Shown here: one piece after another, positions 13,780 through 24,699 of the stretch
Layout of the letters: every line of letters begins with the position of its first letter
How positions within the stretch are numbered: the first letter of the stretch is position 1
Source: Glossina fuscipes
Taxonomy: Eukaryota; Arthropoda; Insecta; Diptera; Glossinidae
Direction of reading: 5' to 3'
Assembly: GCF_014805625.2 (NCBI RefSeq)
Contig: NW_023998416.1
Location: 32,579,490-32,643,489 of the forward strand
Length of the DNA stretch: 64,000 bases
Position numbers and translations under genes: made by a program
The notes under the pieces: generated by a model
Database searches by the model: none
What the model was told of the DNA's origin: nothing
The model's input: only the letters and a program-made list of their open reading frames with translations

Positions 13780-15190
13780 TTTTATAAAGGTGTGAGACAA
13801 ATTTGAGGAACGATATTTAAGGTAGACCGTGAACTATGTTAACTTGTAACGCACCAATAACATCATGCAAGCGCCATGGCAGTTTTACTTTTGCCTTTAA
13901 CGGTCCAGAAGTATTTTTACTTTACTTGTGACCAGTTCCAAAGTGAGCTAATTACGTACGAGACATAGGTTTTCGCATGGACACGTTTTATACGCACCGC
14001 TGAAGCCTCCATGCAAAATTTGCATGCGGATGACGTATTCCTTCACATACTTTTCTGGGCCTAAAAGGTAAGACCAATATAATATTATCTTTTTTGCGTC
14101 TATTTATTTTTCCAAATCTATTTCGCTGCCATCAAAATAATTCTCAAACTCAAGCATTATTCCTTGTTAACAGTGTGGGCCGGCGAAAGGAGTTCACCTT
14201 AATTTTGAAACGATTTTGGCGCGACTTTTCCAGTCTTGGCTCGTCTTTTGCACGATATTTGCGTTCATCTCGTCTCATTTCGCAATGAAAATTTAACGCA
14301 ACTCCTTTGCTCAGTATAATCACGCGTTGTAGAAAAACAAGGCCACGTTGTGAGATTTGACTCAGATGTCTGTCACAGTGCTACCAATTTAGTTAAAAAA
14401 ATTTCTGAGATTCCGTAAAACCGAGACGATATATTTTGAACGCGAGAAAGTACATTTGGAATAATAAAAACCTGTCCTTGTTTGTGGATATATTTTTAAA
14501 TAACAGTGTAGTGCATTGCACTTGTAAGGCATTTACAGTGATGGTAACTTTTGGTAATTTTATCAAATCATTTCGCACAGGAGATGATATTGCATCCGAA
14601 TACATCAAAGGCAAGCGCTTAATTTTGACAGTTCTTTATCTACATACGAACATGCATCCACATCTGAATCAAACTTTAACAAAAACAAATACGTAAAACA
14701 AGTGAGAGCAAGGCCGACTATTTGGTACTTTACATCGCTGTACCTAATGCAACTTTTCGTCTATTTACGGGAACAAACGTAGTCGAAATTTGGCAAAATG
14801 GACTTCATTCTCAAAGATCTTATTATTGTCCACCCATTTTCCCCTTAAAGTATTACAAGTTACTCTGTGTTACCATAAAAAGGCAAAATTCTGATGAGTA
14901 CTCCTATGAGAGTAGGAGTTCGAAAAATTGACCCACGTAGTCCAAATTTGGCAAAGTTGATTTCTATGTCAAATTACTATTCACACTGTGAAATGTTAAA
15001 AATCAGACAATTTTGCAACACATAAATGTACATTCGTAAAAATAACGATATAAGAGGGCCATCTGATCCATATTTTTCTCATCGGTTTCGTAAATCGATA
15101 TACTATTACTGGACGGTTTTTATCGAAAAACTTTAAAAACCAAAATTTTTTTTTCACATAACGATTTTTTCAAAACCAGCCAGTGATTTT
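13780..15190. other. Non-coding, nothing recognised
   Basis: This is AT-rich DNA with scattered short ORFs on both strands (for example 14393-14696) that overlap and show no conserved domain. No element termini, RNA gene or promoter could be supported. Confidence 0.45.
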
Positions 15191-15214
15191 GGAATTGACG
15201 ATCCACCTCATTTA

Positions 15215-15300
15215 TAATAGAGTTCGTCCATGAACCAAAACACGACGGTATCAAAATATCTTAAAAAGTGCGGACTGTAGATTGAACGCAAAACTAGGTA
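15215..15300 (+). repeat. Dispersed repeat family B, short fragment
   Basis: It contains 'gttcgtccatgaaccaaaac', 'acgacggtatcaaaatat' and 'gtgcggactgtagattgaac', equivalent to the central boxes of family B. The ends are missing. Confidence 0.5.
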
Positions 15301-15309
15301 AGCAAAAAT

Positions 15310-17915
15310 CAGACATCAACGAAAGGTGGGTATTTCTTAAGTGTCTCGCGACAGGCAATGAACATACGCAAGTTTGGCATCTTACACTGTTCACCAATGC
15401 CCACTGAAGCGTGGTACAAACGCAAGAAGATTGTTACTATGCTTTCATTCTTAAGATATGCGAATTAAAATAAAAAAAAAATTAAATAACTTCGGCAAAC
15501 ACTTTAAGAACAACTTTTAACATTTAATTGATAATATTTATGATATGATTTGTAATCATTTTTGTTTGCAGAATAACAAAAGCAACAAAAAGCAACGACA
15601 TGTACCTGCAATACAATTAGCCGACGGCGTTTCCCCGTTTGTCATAATGCAAATAATTGAGCAAGCGGCCACAACACACAATTGCCCAGAAAGCACATAA
15701 GCGGTTGGTTATTGTTTACAGTATGCAATAACACACATACTTACACGGAGATACACATGCAATATGAAACACGTTAATGCAACATCAGTAACACTCTTAG
15801 TATAATGGTAAGCGAACCATCCGGCTACCCAGTCACTCAGTCCGTGGTGGTTGTGTCTGGCTGTAGGCGCATTTAATTAAATGTCAGCGCGTGCAACTCA
15901 ATACAGCAGCAGTGTTAACAGTAGTAGCAATAGTCGTAACGGGTAATAACACAATAAAAATATGCATGGTTGGGTTAAAAGTCGATGATAAACCATCTAT
16001 GTGTGTGTGTTTGTCTATATTCTTTCTCCTTTCACGTAAAAACCATACACATACGCACCTATAATACAGGCATCGCATTAATACCAACAATAATAAAGAA
16101 CTTTGATTTCTGACCTGTTGTTCAACAATAACAAAAAAGTTATTAAATATGTATGCAATTATACGAGAATACAACGCAATGAATGGATGGGCATGTCTTG
16201 GCTTCGGGCTAATCAAGCGTATGAAAAACGAGATAATATCGTTACTGTTACATTTGTAAAAATAGAAATAGAAATTATTATAATAAATTGTAAACATTCG
16301 CGCACACACCCATAAGTAAACATAGAAAACAGAAGAAGAGAAGGAAACCATAAATTTTCCTTTTCGGAAGAACCAAACCAAAAAAACAAGAAGTGAAAGG
16401 AAGAGCAACAGCAACAGCAACAGCAACTAATGGTGAAAAGGGGAGAGGAAACTTGCCACCAAAGCGATGTTTACAGTATAGTTAATATGACAATTGTTTA
16501 TAACCTTCTTAAAGAAATGATAAAACACACTGAGTGAGAAAGAGACAAAATGTGTTTGGTTCCCAAAATCATGGCAACATATTGATAATTTGTCTTAATG
16601 GATTCATTTTTGATATTATTTATGAGATTGTCAGGACGTGTAACCAATTAGTTTACTCTGTTTTATACGTTCCTTCTCGAAGTTTATTTCTATGCGTATG
16701 AAAAACAAAAGACTCGCAATCTAGTGAACACAAAATTTTCCCTATTATGGATATACGATTGTAAGGTTTCCTCCTACACTCCGTTATAGTATAACTTATT
16801 CTTTAACTTTTACAATTTTACAAATTTACAAGGTAAAAGGACACGTTTCTTTATACGGTTTTCATAAGATATTTATCAAAACTTCGCAAAAAACAAAAAA
16901 AAAACAGAAAAAAGAAAAGAAAAGTAAAATAAAAGCTGTCACTAGTAGTTGACATCCGACTGTTATGACTTATGTTGTTTGATTTGATGCGGTTTCCGTG
17001 CAAGCATATTAATGAAACGAACTACAGCAATGAATACAAACATAAAAGGAATCCTTATGCCAACTATATACACCGTAAACATTTTCGTATCCATTGCTGG
17101 AAAATACATTACATTTGTCATTTCCTTTACACCTTCAACAACAGAGACTTTAAGCTATTCTGCTAAAGGGGTAAATAGAACCGATAATATATATATGCAC
17201 CTATATTTTGATCAGCTTGAATAGTACCTGAGTTGTCGATTATATGGTTGACGTCTTCAAATTTGATGAGGAAAAGCAAATCCCATCTCATTCTTTTCTT
17301 CTTTATTACCCAAAGTAGCCAAAGTTTGTAAATCCGACCGAAATGAGAAAAAGCCATTATGCCGTGTAGTCTTTTTCCTTACTCCGATCTAAGACGTTGC
17401 CCTTAAATTTTACTTTATTTAAGCGTCTTACGCAAAATATCAAATAAATAAATAAGTTATAACGAGATATTTGCAAAGACAACCAATCATATGCTGATGT
17501 AATCAACAAGTAATAAGATGAAGTTTTCTTTCATTATCGTACTGTGGTGCCTTACGAATTCTTTCCACAACGCCAGACTAACAACAAGGGATATCCATGC
17601 GCGTTTTATACACCCTTGGCATACACTTTTTCACCAGATTTATGGACAGACAATTCTTGGTTTATATAAATGCCATCATACTCCATCCATTCATAATGAA
17701 ATGCTTCTTCAAGACATTTTCAACAGAAATTTGGTTAATATCTGTCGCAAACCGTCTTATTCACTTAACTTGGCTCCGTCTAAATTCTTGACTATTCTCG
17801 AAACTGCGTCCGACAGATAATCTTTACTCGATTCAGAAAACAAAGATGAGTTGATGTGAAACATCAACTTTTTTCAGGTGAAGGCAAGCAGGTTTAGATA
17901 GCTGCAAACATCGAT
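15310..17915. other. Non-coding; long minus-strand open frame
   Basis: This stretch includes a CAGCAA-type repeat at 16402-16427 and purine-rich DNA. On the minus strand a frame of 180 codons (16426 to 15884) is open, but it begins at TTG, is dominated by Leu/Phe/Tyr/Ser from pyrimidine-rich DNA and starts inside the CAGCAA repeat. Pyrimidine-rich strands lack stop codons, which explains it without a gene. I do not call it a gene. Confidence 0.45.
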
Positions 17916-17919
17916 TTTA

Positions 17920-18065
17920 CGAACGATCCCCGATCCGAGCCATTTTTAATCGCGTTCGTCCCTGAGCCAAAGCACGGCGGTGTGCAAATCTCGTCAAAAT
18001 ATTCTAATCGAAAGAATACACGATGCAAAGGGAGTCAGACGAGCTTAGATCGTTTCAGAATCTCT
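17920..18065 (+). repeat. Dispersed repeat family B, copy 4
   Basis: It contains 'ccccgatccgagccatttt', 'gcgttcgtccctgagccaaa' and 'gcacggcggtgtgcaaat', followed by a decayed distal part 'gagcttagatcgtttcagaa'. Box order agrees with the other family B copies. Confidence 0.55.
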
Positions 18066-18069
18066 TTCT

Positions 18070-19026
18070 CTGATTAATGTAAAGGAAAATTTGATATAAA
18101 ACCGAAAACACTAGGAAGCTGAGTGCAATGGGCTATAAACTATTCCGACTAAATTGGAGAACGCTACCTAAAGCGAACGAAAAATCATACCGTCATCTTT
18201 GTTCAGCTTGATATCGGTCGACGACCCAGAAACATCATTAAAAACTGAACTGATATGTCTCATTAGTGAGACATATCTACTAGACATTACTACGTCTTGT
18301 TGACAGTGGTTCTAATCAATGACTTGTTTTCTGTTCGAGCAAAAATTACTCCTTTTGTGGATAGCTTTAAAAGGCTCCTAATACTATAAGGGAAAAGTAG
18401 CAACTAACGATGGGGAGGACCTGAAAGGAAATAATTTATTTCATTTTTTTATAATAAACGGTCAGCTTTACTAAAAAGTCAGTAGAAATTTATCCACCCT
18501 AATAATACACCCACATTTCGTCAGCTCCAGCTCATCATTTTGTGGACCATGTAACACTTCGTTGGAAGTGAACGTGACAATCTCTTAAGGTTTAGCGTTG
18601 TCATCACACCGCTTACATACGCAAATAAAGAATACAGATCAAAAGATGACAGAGAGGTGAAGGTAGAGAAATTACGTGGGTGCAGAATCTAATTAAAACA
18701 ACACCACAGGTGGCCTTTGCGTTAAAAGCACTACAAGTGTCACATGCAGGGATTCTTTAACAGGATACTTATTATACAAAGAGCACACAAAAGTGTTTAT
18801 AAAAATGTTGAGGTTAATTTTTTTAAAAAAATGTAAACGTAATAATAATCAATTATTACGTTTGTGTTAAAAGTGCACAATGGAGACGTAATTTGTTGTC
18901 ACATTTAGCAAACGCCTGATGAAATCAGTTTTTACATTTGCAGATGAGTTCCACGATTCATTGTGAAATGATAAATTTACTTTAGCATATGCTTTGCTTC
19001 CGTAAATTAAAGGGCAAAAATAAACA

Positions 19027-19058
<32 letters not shown>

Positions 19059-20065
19059 TGACGATGATGAGGAAGTTAATAATTTGCAATTCGTTACATT
19101 CGAATTTTTTTCAACCCTTATGCATATTTTATCAAGATCAGACATTTGATAATCTGTCATACAATACCCAACTGAAAAAATGATGGTAAACGCTGGTATG
19201 TCTTGCAACAACATACCATAACATGACATCAACAAACAGTTAATATAGGAACAAAAAAAAAAACAAATTCACGATGTCAAAATAATATATTATTCTTAAC
19301 ATTTGGCGAAACTCAAATTTCAACAAAGGAGTAAGAGAGGGAGAAATAGAATAAGCGGTAAAGGAACAAAGATTAATTTGTGTGGATTTCCATTTTAACA
19401 TCTTTTAGCACGAGCTACATGCATAGGTAGAGACTATGAATACAATAATATTGTCAACGTGACTTCCGACAGATGGTAGGCAGAAAAAACATACTCGAGA
19501 AACGGGAATACTTTAGCGAGTTTTCTTTTTACTGTGGGATGCAACCTACGCCGCCTGCTGTCTTTTATTCATTTTTAAATGTATTTTAAAATAGATATTG
19601 AAATATCTTCAAAGTGTTACGTGCTTTTCCACGCGCCGCCCCTTCAAGTGATTCTAATTCATTGCAGCTGATAGAAGTTTAGCGCCTTCTTTTCCTCCTC
19701 CCATATTTGAACAAAGAAACGCGTATAACTTTCTTATGCTTTGAAGCGAATCTTGGATGCGCATCACCTCAAGCGAGCACACTACAAGCGCAAACTTGTT
19801 TGTGAATTGCGATCACGTTAATCGGCCCGCCCCGAATCATTTTCGTTTTGTCTCCAGCATATAATCGTGAATATGGGTACACGTAGATGTAGGCCGATAG
19901 CTTGCATTGAAAATCTATTTTAAGCTTTCATTTATTAGAAGCGCTTTAGTTAACATGTATGCAGTAAATTTTAAGTTTTGGTGCATTAATCCTTACTGCC
20001 AGGACATTTGCAAGAGACGATCTGCTACTGTGCGATAGCCTGAGAGACGAACGAAAATACCGTTA
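18070..20065. other. Non-coding with ACG microsatellite
   Basis: A run of about ten ACG/GAC triplets at 19026-19058 is the clearest feature. It forces serine- or threonine-rich frames on the two strands that are not genes. The rest is AT-rich, with nothing recognised. Confidence 0.6.
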
Positions 20066-20069
20066 AATA

Positions 20070-20400
20070 CATAGAGGATGGGAAAATGGAAGAATAGACG
20101 GATGGACGGGAGCCCTGTTGAGCAGGCGGGCAGACAAACTTTGGAAAAGACGAATGTACAAATGTACGGACAGACGACCGATCAAAGAGTCGGACAAGAG
20201 ATCTCAGTCAGCCAGATTGGCGGTATGTCAAACGGTTGCACAGCAGGCCAGATGAACGACCGGACACACGAGTGAACATGGGAAGGGACCGAAGGACGAG
20301 CATACCAGTAGGCAGGACTAAATCGCCCAAAAATCTGGCGCTGATCAAGAATATGTATTCTTTACGTGATGCTTGAATTGTCTTTGCGGATGTTTTTAGA
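20070..20400 (+). repeat. Family A repeat with expanded degenerate GACA/GACG array
   Basis: From about 20085 to 20320 the DNA is an imperfect tetranucleotide-like array of GACG/GACA/GGAC words ('agacggatggacggg', 'acggacagacgaccg', 'cggacaagag', 'ggacgagc'). It is followed directly by 'ggcgctgatcaagaatatgt' and 'attctttacgtgatgcttg', the family A tail. Other family A copies carry only two or three such words, so this copy has expanded internally. A 65-codon ORF rich in D/R/Q/M over the array is a by-product. Confidence 0.55.
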
Positions 20401-20409
20401 TAGAGAAGG

Positions 20410-22790
20410 AATACACTCGTACATCTTTATAACTGGTGGCGGTGTTTATGAAAATATGTCATACGGGTTTTACCGCTCTTATCTTATTTGTACTCAGTTA
20501 TTCCTCTTATCACATATGCATAAGGAATTTCTCTTTTGACGGGATTTGATAAATTAAATTTTATCGCTTAGTTTTCATGAATTTCTGCCGCATGTGTCAG
20601 TTGTAGATGCATTTGTCCGCGGGTTGGACCCCTTTTCAAACTTAACCTCTAAATATTAATTGAAAACATGTGTACCAAGTTTAAAATACATATCCAAACT
20701 ACGACCCTTTGCTGTAAGAAATAGTGAACGCATACGCCGACATAGATAAGTCGACTGCGGGCTTTACGTTGACCAAATGTCATGCACACGCAAATGTTCT
20801 AGAAAATCTCAGATTTTGCAATTGTCAAAATGAGAAAAAGTGTTGAAAAGATGGACACTCTTACAATATCAAATATATTTGCTGTCAACAAAATTTATAT
20901 AATATATTTACTGTATTTATGTTGTTCGTTGATGTTAGCGATGAAATGAGGCAACTTACTGTTACTACTTGAATCGCATGCGTGGGTCAAAAAAATGTAG
21001 GAAATGGATATTAACTCGCTTATGCTGCTTGCATTATCTTTTAAAGAATATGATAACAATGTGTCTGCTGTTGTAACCCTTTTCTTTTCTTTTTCCTTTT
21101 TTGTTTTTTTTTTGTCTCTTCGCACTCATCAATCTCTGCCGTTTACAACATGAGAAACATTTTGCATATGTTGCTGATAAATTGATAACATTATTAACAA
21201 CAATATGGCGTTAAATAAAAATTGATTTTATATTCAAGCTCGTAATACTCGCAAATAGAGTTTCACACTCTTTGTTACAATGAATAAATTTGAACTTACT
21301 TTTAAGCCACTATAGAAGCACGTGCCCGTCCGTCTTCTGTGGCAGTGTTGTTCGTGCTCTCAAACAAATGGACAGATAATGTGAGTGACAATGTTTATTG
21401 CAAAAATTTTAAAATAACATTTCAAAGGTAATCAATAGCAATGGGGGCGTTTTGAGGTTTTATGCACTTGTTCAAAAAAAAAGTTTTAAAAAAAAAAAAA
21501 ACGAACAAGGCGAAGATGAAACATGCCATTCGAAAGGTCACGTGTTTATGAACATAACATAAAAAAAAAAATAAAAAAAACAAAAATTAAGGCCAAAAAG
21601 GACAATAACGTCTAAAGTTATCCAAGATAAAGCAAAAAAGGTTATGCTTCACTGATAATGATGGGATGCAGCAGTGAAGGGAGTGTGTCTTAACAGCTCC
21701 TGTACATAGTTTGACGTATTGAAAAGCGTAAGAAATTATGAGGTTTATTGCCAACGTACACACGTATACACGTATGCTTCAAGTTTTCCAAGGGTTAGTT
21801 TATGTACAACAACAAAAAGGTGGCAAGTGTTGACAATATTATATCTTAATTGTAGCAAACGATTAATTTTAATTGAGTACAAATGTCTCCCTATAGCAGT
21901 CGTTAATTTAACAGGTTGGTAAGAAAGTAATAAAGGAAAAATAGCCTTTGCCATTGCTTAACGTAACTTGATAGCCTCACACTCATACGATTATTGATGC
22001 CCTGAACCCATTAACATTAGTGAAAAAATGCTTCACAGACGTTGAATTTTCCAAACCTTTCTCTGGCCTGGATTCAAATTAGGGCATTTTGGAAAAAGTA
22101 GCGCAACCTACCACGCGAACTGTATAATTACTTAGTAGGTTGTATGTATGCGTTGGTAAGCAGCGGTTTCAGCGCAAAATTCTTGAAATAAAGAGATATC
22201 TTTCGAAACAGCTTTCTTTGACTGACTTATGATCTTGTGTATAATATTTAATCAAATTACGCCTTCGTAAGCAAAAGGAGACAATTATGTCCAATCACTT
22301 TTACAAGAGTAGAGTGCCGAATGGCTTATGGACAGACGGGTTGCCTACAACCATTGGCAAGTACGTCACTAGATTGAGGACCACCCAACGAGAAAGACAA
22401 TACTCATTGAAGTGGGCCTCGCTACCTTGAGGTACCGCAATACAAAATGGGTGTGGGCCATGGGCTTATGGACATTCTGCTAACTGTTGATGAGGCTTGG
22501 ATCTTCTATGCATTATCATAGAAACTCTATGTTGCTTGCTGGCACGTAGGCCAGTCGACGCCGCAAGCCTGGCATAACAAGATGACATTCTTTTAATCTT
22601 GATCTTTGGTATGTTGTGAACACAGTTGACTAACGCGATCATAAACCCGGGAAGCTTTCATTAATTTTCATATTAAAACAAATTTAATAAAGAAAAAAAA
22701 AACGTTTTGATTCAGGTACACGTGGTTCAATGCGTTCTCGCAGCTGTATAAAACTCAAAAGAACGGCTCCTCATAATGTTAAGTTTCTTT
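20410..22790. other. Non-coding; possible mariner relic at 22450-22600
   Basis: This is mostly AT-rich DNA with A-runs (21480-21600). Between about 22466 and 22590 the plus strand reads as peptide 'LLTVDEAWIFYALS', then after a stop 'CWHVGQSTPQ'. This resembles the second catalytic-Asp region of mariner transposases (DE-x-W followed by a G-x-x-x-P segment), but similarity is too short to call firmly. Confidence 0.35.
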
Positions 22791-22797
22791 TACTATA

Positions 22798-23025
22798 CGA
22801 GGTGTGTTATAGAAAAGATGACTTTTCAAATTTCGCGTCGCTGAAAGAGCTCAAGGTCATGCCAAAAAGCGTTTATCAAAACTGCTTCGAGAATTGGGAA
22901 AAACGCTGGCACAAGCATATTATACTTCAGAGAGATTACTTTGAAGGGGATATAACAGATACTGATGAATAAATAAATATTTTTCGAGAGAAATAAAAAA
23001 TTCCCTTTTGTGTAAACAAACCCCG
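22798..23025 (+). mobile_element. Internally deleted mariner element (MITE-like), TA target sites
   Basis: The left end reads TA then CGAGGTGTGTTATAGAAAAG (from 22798). The right end, reverse complemented, begins CGGGGTTTGTTTACACAAAA (from 23025) with TA at 23026-23027. The two ends agree at 10 of the first 12 bases, with spacing differences further in, as in mariner inverted repeats. Between them only the transposase C-terminus remains: 'MPKSVYQNCFENWEKRWHK' then 'RDYFEGDI' and a stop near 22972, which resembles the family's usual ending (W-K-x-R-W-x-K-C ... GDYFEGD). The rest of the roughly 350-codon transposase is deleted, so the element is non-autonomous. Confidence 0.75.
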
Positions 23026-23029
23026 TACG

Positions 23030-23670
23030 TCAACTTTTGACTTGATTTACAATCGATTTTGTTATTGTTTGTATCATAGGTCTAGCTGGTTAATGACTCA
23101 TTTCTCCTCACCTGTGATGATTCACTTGCGAACAAGGTCAAGTTCATCGCCCTTTAAATGCACACAGCCAGTAAGTGCGGGTTTATTTTTCCAGTATATT
23201 ATTACGTATCGTATCTATTTGAATATGAATTTCAATGAATTTTAATTATAGATTGATTGCGTTACGTTTAATCTCGCTGCTCTCTCATGAAGAGCTATAT
23301 CAGAATTCTGTTTAATAATGAACCTGAATGGATTCTTGTTAATGTCAGTTCGGCAGGTTTTAGTGAATCGCTAAAGTTTTTTTCAAAACTAATTAAACAT
23401 GAGCTCTCAGTCAGCAAATCTTCATCGTTTTACTCTTTAAGTCAAAAATCTTGCACTTTATGTTAAAATTGACCTTAAGGCAGCTGCTACGAAGAGAGAA
23501 AAGAAATTGGGCACTACTTACTTCTTATATTAAAATACCGAAATATTAAAAGAAAGAGATCATAAGACATTGGTACAAGCCCCTTAAATCAAGAGATCAA
23601 GAGCGAAGAAGTTACGATTCTGCCAATGCCATAGTCTCAGCAAAAACAAGAGTATGTTCTTTATGACAAT
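23030..23670. other. Non-coding, downstream of the minus-strand small gene
   Basis: This is AT-rich DNA between the mariner MITE and the poly-A signal of the minus-strand dicistronic gene. No ORF with any recognisable feature was seen. Confidence 0.5.
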
Positions 23671-23678
23671 TGTTTTTT

Positions 23679-23684
23679 TTTATT
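23679..23684 (-). promoter_or_regulatory. Candidate poly-A signal AATAAA of the minus-strand small gene
   Basis: TTTATT on the plus strand gives AATAAA on the minus strand, about 245 nt after the ORF2 stop. It is the first canonical signal I found downstream of the gene. The paralogue has its AATAAA only about 72 nt after its stop. Confidence 0.4.
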
Positions 23685-23929
23685 CCTAAATATTGATGGG
23701 AACATTAGAACAGAAAATAATTTTTAGGTGGAAATTAAATCGATGATGAGAGTGATTGAGAGGGTCCGCTTGATACAGGCACACGTTGCATAATGTAGTT
23801 AACATGATTTGTTTTCTCCAAGCAATTTTTCGCTAAGAAACAACTCACGTTCGTACACTTTGCAAAGGTTATCTGTATAATGTAAGGTGGGATGTTTAAA
23901 GTATGTTTTAGGCAAACCGCCTTTCAAAA

Positions 23930-24178
23930 CTAATTAAAATGCAAGCTATTAAATGCGTCCCGGTTATTCTTGATCATGTTATTAAACTTCCATTTATCGC
24001 TTTCAGCGGCATTCTTAGACCAAGCATTATTCGCCCCAATAGCACTCGTCGATTGGCTGCTCTTGTTGCTGTCGCTGTAGTTTCCATTCTTCTGATCTTT
24101 AAAGTGTTTTTCACTCTTCGTGGTTACCGTTTCTTCGGTAGACGAGTTGCATTTTTCCGTACGATTCGTATAAACCAT
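23930..24178 (-). CDS. Novel small protein, ORF2 of dicistronic gene (paralogue of 34730-34966)
   Basis: The product is 82 residues from the ATG at 24178. I do not recognise a family. It begins MVYTNR and ends in a motif K-W-x-F-N-N-M-I-K-x-NR-x-x-FN-x-LHF-N just before TAG. Both ends match the product of 34730-34966 (MVHSNR; KW ... NDMMK, then ENREHFNNLHF), while the middle is Asn/Ser/Lys/Thr-rich and diverged. About 12 of the last 23 residues are identical between the two. No signal peptide or membrane segment is visible; it is hydrophilic and probably intrinsically disordered apart from the C-terminal motif. The start has A at -3 and G at +4, a strong fly context. The frame stays open 28 codons further 5', but only with non-ATG starts. 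Conserved ends with a divergent core suggest a real, fast-evolving protein. Cellular role unknown. Confidence 0.75.
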   Translation of the reverse strand: MVYTNRTEKCNSSTEETVTTKSEKHFKDQKNGNYSDSNKSSQSTSAIGANNAWSKNAAESDKWKFNNMIKNNRDAFNSLHFN

Positions 24179-24286
24179 ATTGTCGTTACTGCTCTTGTTG
24201 TTGTTGTTGTCGTTGCTTAAAAACCGTTTAACAAAATCTTGTATAATTATCTTTAAAACCAAAAGTCCAATAATTTCGTAGTATAC

Positions 24287-24306
24287 AAAAAAAAAAAAAA
24301 AAAAAA
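24287..24306. repeat. 20-nt poly-A/T run between ORF1 and ORF2 of the minus-strand small gene
   Basis: An uninterrupted run of 20 A on the plus strand lies just after the ORF1 stop. If translated by readthrough it would encode six phenylalanines in a row. Such runs vary in length, so a continuous frame across it would be fragile. Confidence 0.9.
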
Positions 24307-24307
24307 T

Positions 24308-24520
24308 TCACGGTACGTATTGTATGTAGGTGAGAACTTCCAACTCTAAATTATTAGCCGAGTTACCAGTGCGAGAGCCTTTCTGGCTTACAGTAGTTAA
24401 ACTGCAATTATTTTAAATGTTAAATAATTTTTATCTGATTTTTTTTTTTGTTTCTCTCATTTTTTTCATTTCAACTTACAGTAATGATTTATGTAATTTC
24501 CTCGTCAAGGTTCCAAACAT
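24308..24520 (-). CDS. Novel small protein, spliced ORF1 of dicistronic gene (paralogue of 34478-34684)
   Basis: Exons are 24520-24480 and 24401-24308, joined over a 78-nt intron, giving 44 residues. Exon 1 encodes MFGTLTRKLHKSL plus two bases of a split codon. Exon 2 contains QKGSRTGN and ends LELEVLTYIQYVP then TGA. The last 25 residues match the other locus at 14 positions (KGSRT, N, N, LE, VL, I, VP), and the intron sits at the same point in the same phase (2). That is what justifies the splice model; unspliced, the frame stops after 14 codons. The ATG lies in TGTCAATG, the same octamer as at the paralogue, with T at -3 (weak). Its stop is 129 nt (43 codons) before, and in frame with, the ORF2 ATG. 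Function unknown; the product is small and basic. Confidence 0.7.
24402..24479 (-). other. Phase-2 intron, 78 nt, in ORF1 of the minus-strand small gene
   Basis: The donor reads ACT|GTAAGTTG and the acceptor ATAATTGCAG|T, with a TTTAAC-like branch site about 20 nt before the acceptor. Its length is typical of short fly introns. Two ATGs lie inside it and are removed by splicing. The matching intron in the paralogue interrupts the same codon position. Confidence 0.7.
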
Positions 24521-24561
24521 TGACACCAATCTTTCCACTGCTTTTTTATACAAATATTATT

Positions 24562-24569
24562 TATTTATA
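24562..24569 (-). promoter_or_regulatory. TATA box (TATAAATA) of the minus-strand small gene
   Basis: On the minus strand TATAAATA starts at 24569. A CAGT initiator-like core with A at 24539 lies 30 nt downstream, giving a leader of about 19 nt before the ORF1 ATG at 24520. A second TATA (TATAAAAAAG, 24550-24541) would place the start almost on the ATG and is less likely for ORF1 translation. The paralogue uses the same TATAAATA octamer. Confidence 0.55.
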
Positions 24570-24650
24570 TTAATTGAAGGAAAAAAAAAAGTTGAATTGC
24601 TTTCTTGTATGTATTCTCTTATGATCCCCTTTTAGATTATATTTAATCAA

Positions 24651-24668
24651 ATGCATGTAGCGAAACGT
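24651..24668 (-). promoter_or_regulatory. Shared upstream motif pair ACGTTTCG ... ATGCAT
   Basis: Minus strand: ACGTTTCG, 4 nt, ATGCAT, ending about 81 nt before the TATA box. The paralogue has ACGTTCG, 2 nt, ATGCAT in the same order and orientation, 60 nt before its TATA. Factor unknown; a chance match is possible. Confidence 0.3.
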
Positions 24669-24699
24669 TGCTTAAGCGTTTTCAATAATAACTAATTCT

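Noticed and set aside
15780..15830. tRNA-like words ('agtataatggtaagc')
   Set aside because: No matching acceptor stem, anticodon arm or T-loop could be folded around it.
15884..16426. 180-codon minus-strand ORF with many hydrophobic stretches
   Set aside because: It starts at TTG inside a CAGCAA repeat, and composition is dictated by a pyrimidine-rich strand that lacks stop codons; no domain or topology typical of a family.
18867..19235. Serine-rich minus-strand ORF
   Set aside because: The serine run is the ACG/GAC microsatellite read in one frame.
22466..22590. Mariner-like second-Asp segment (TVDEAWIF)
   Set aside because: Similarity is only about 10 residues plus a weak downstream match; not enough to call an element.
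24179..24262. N-terminal extension of the minus-strand ORF2 from 24262
   Set aside because: It begins at TTG; the ATG at 24178 aligns with the paralogue start and has a strong context.
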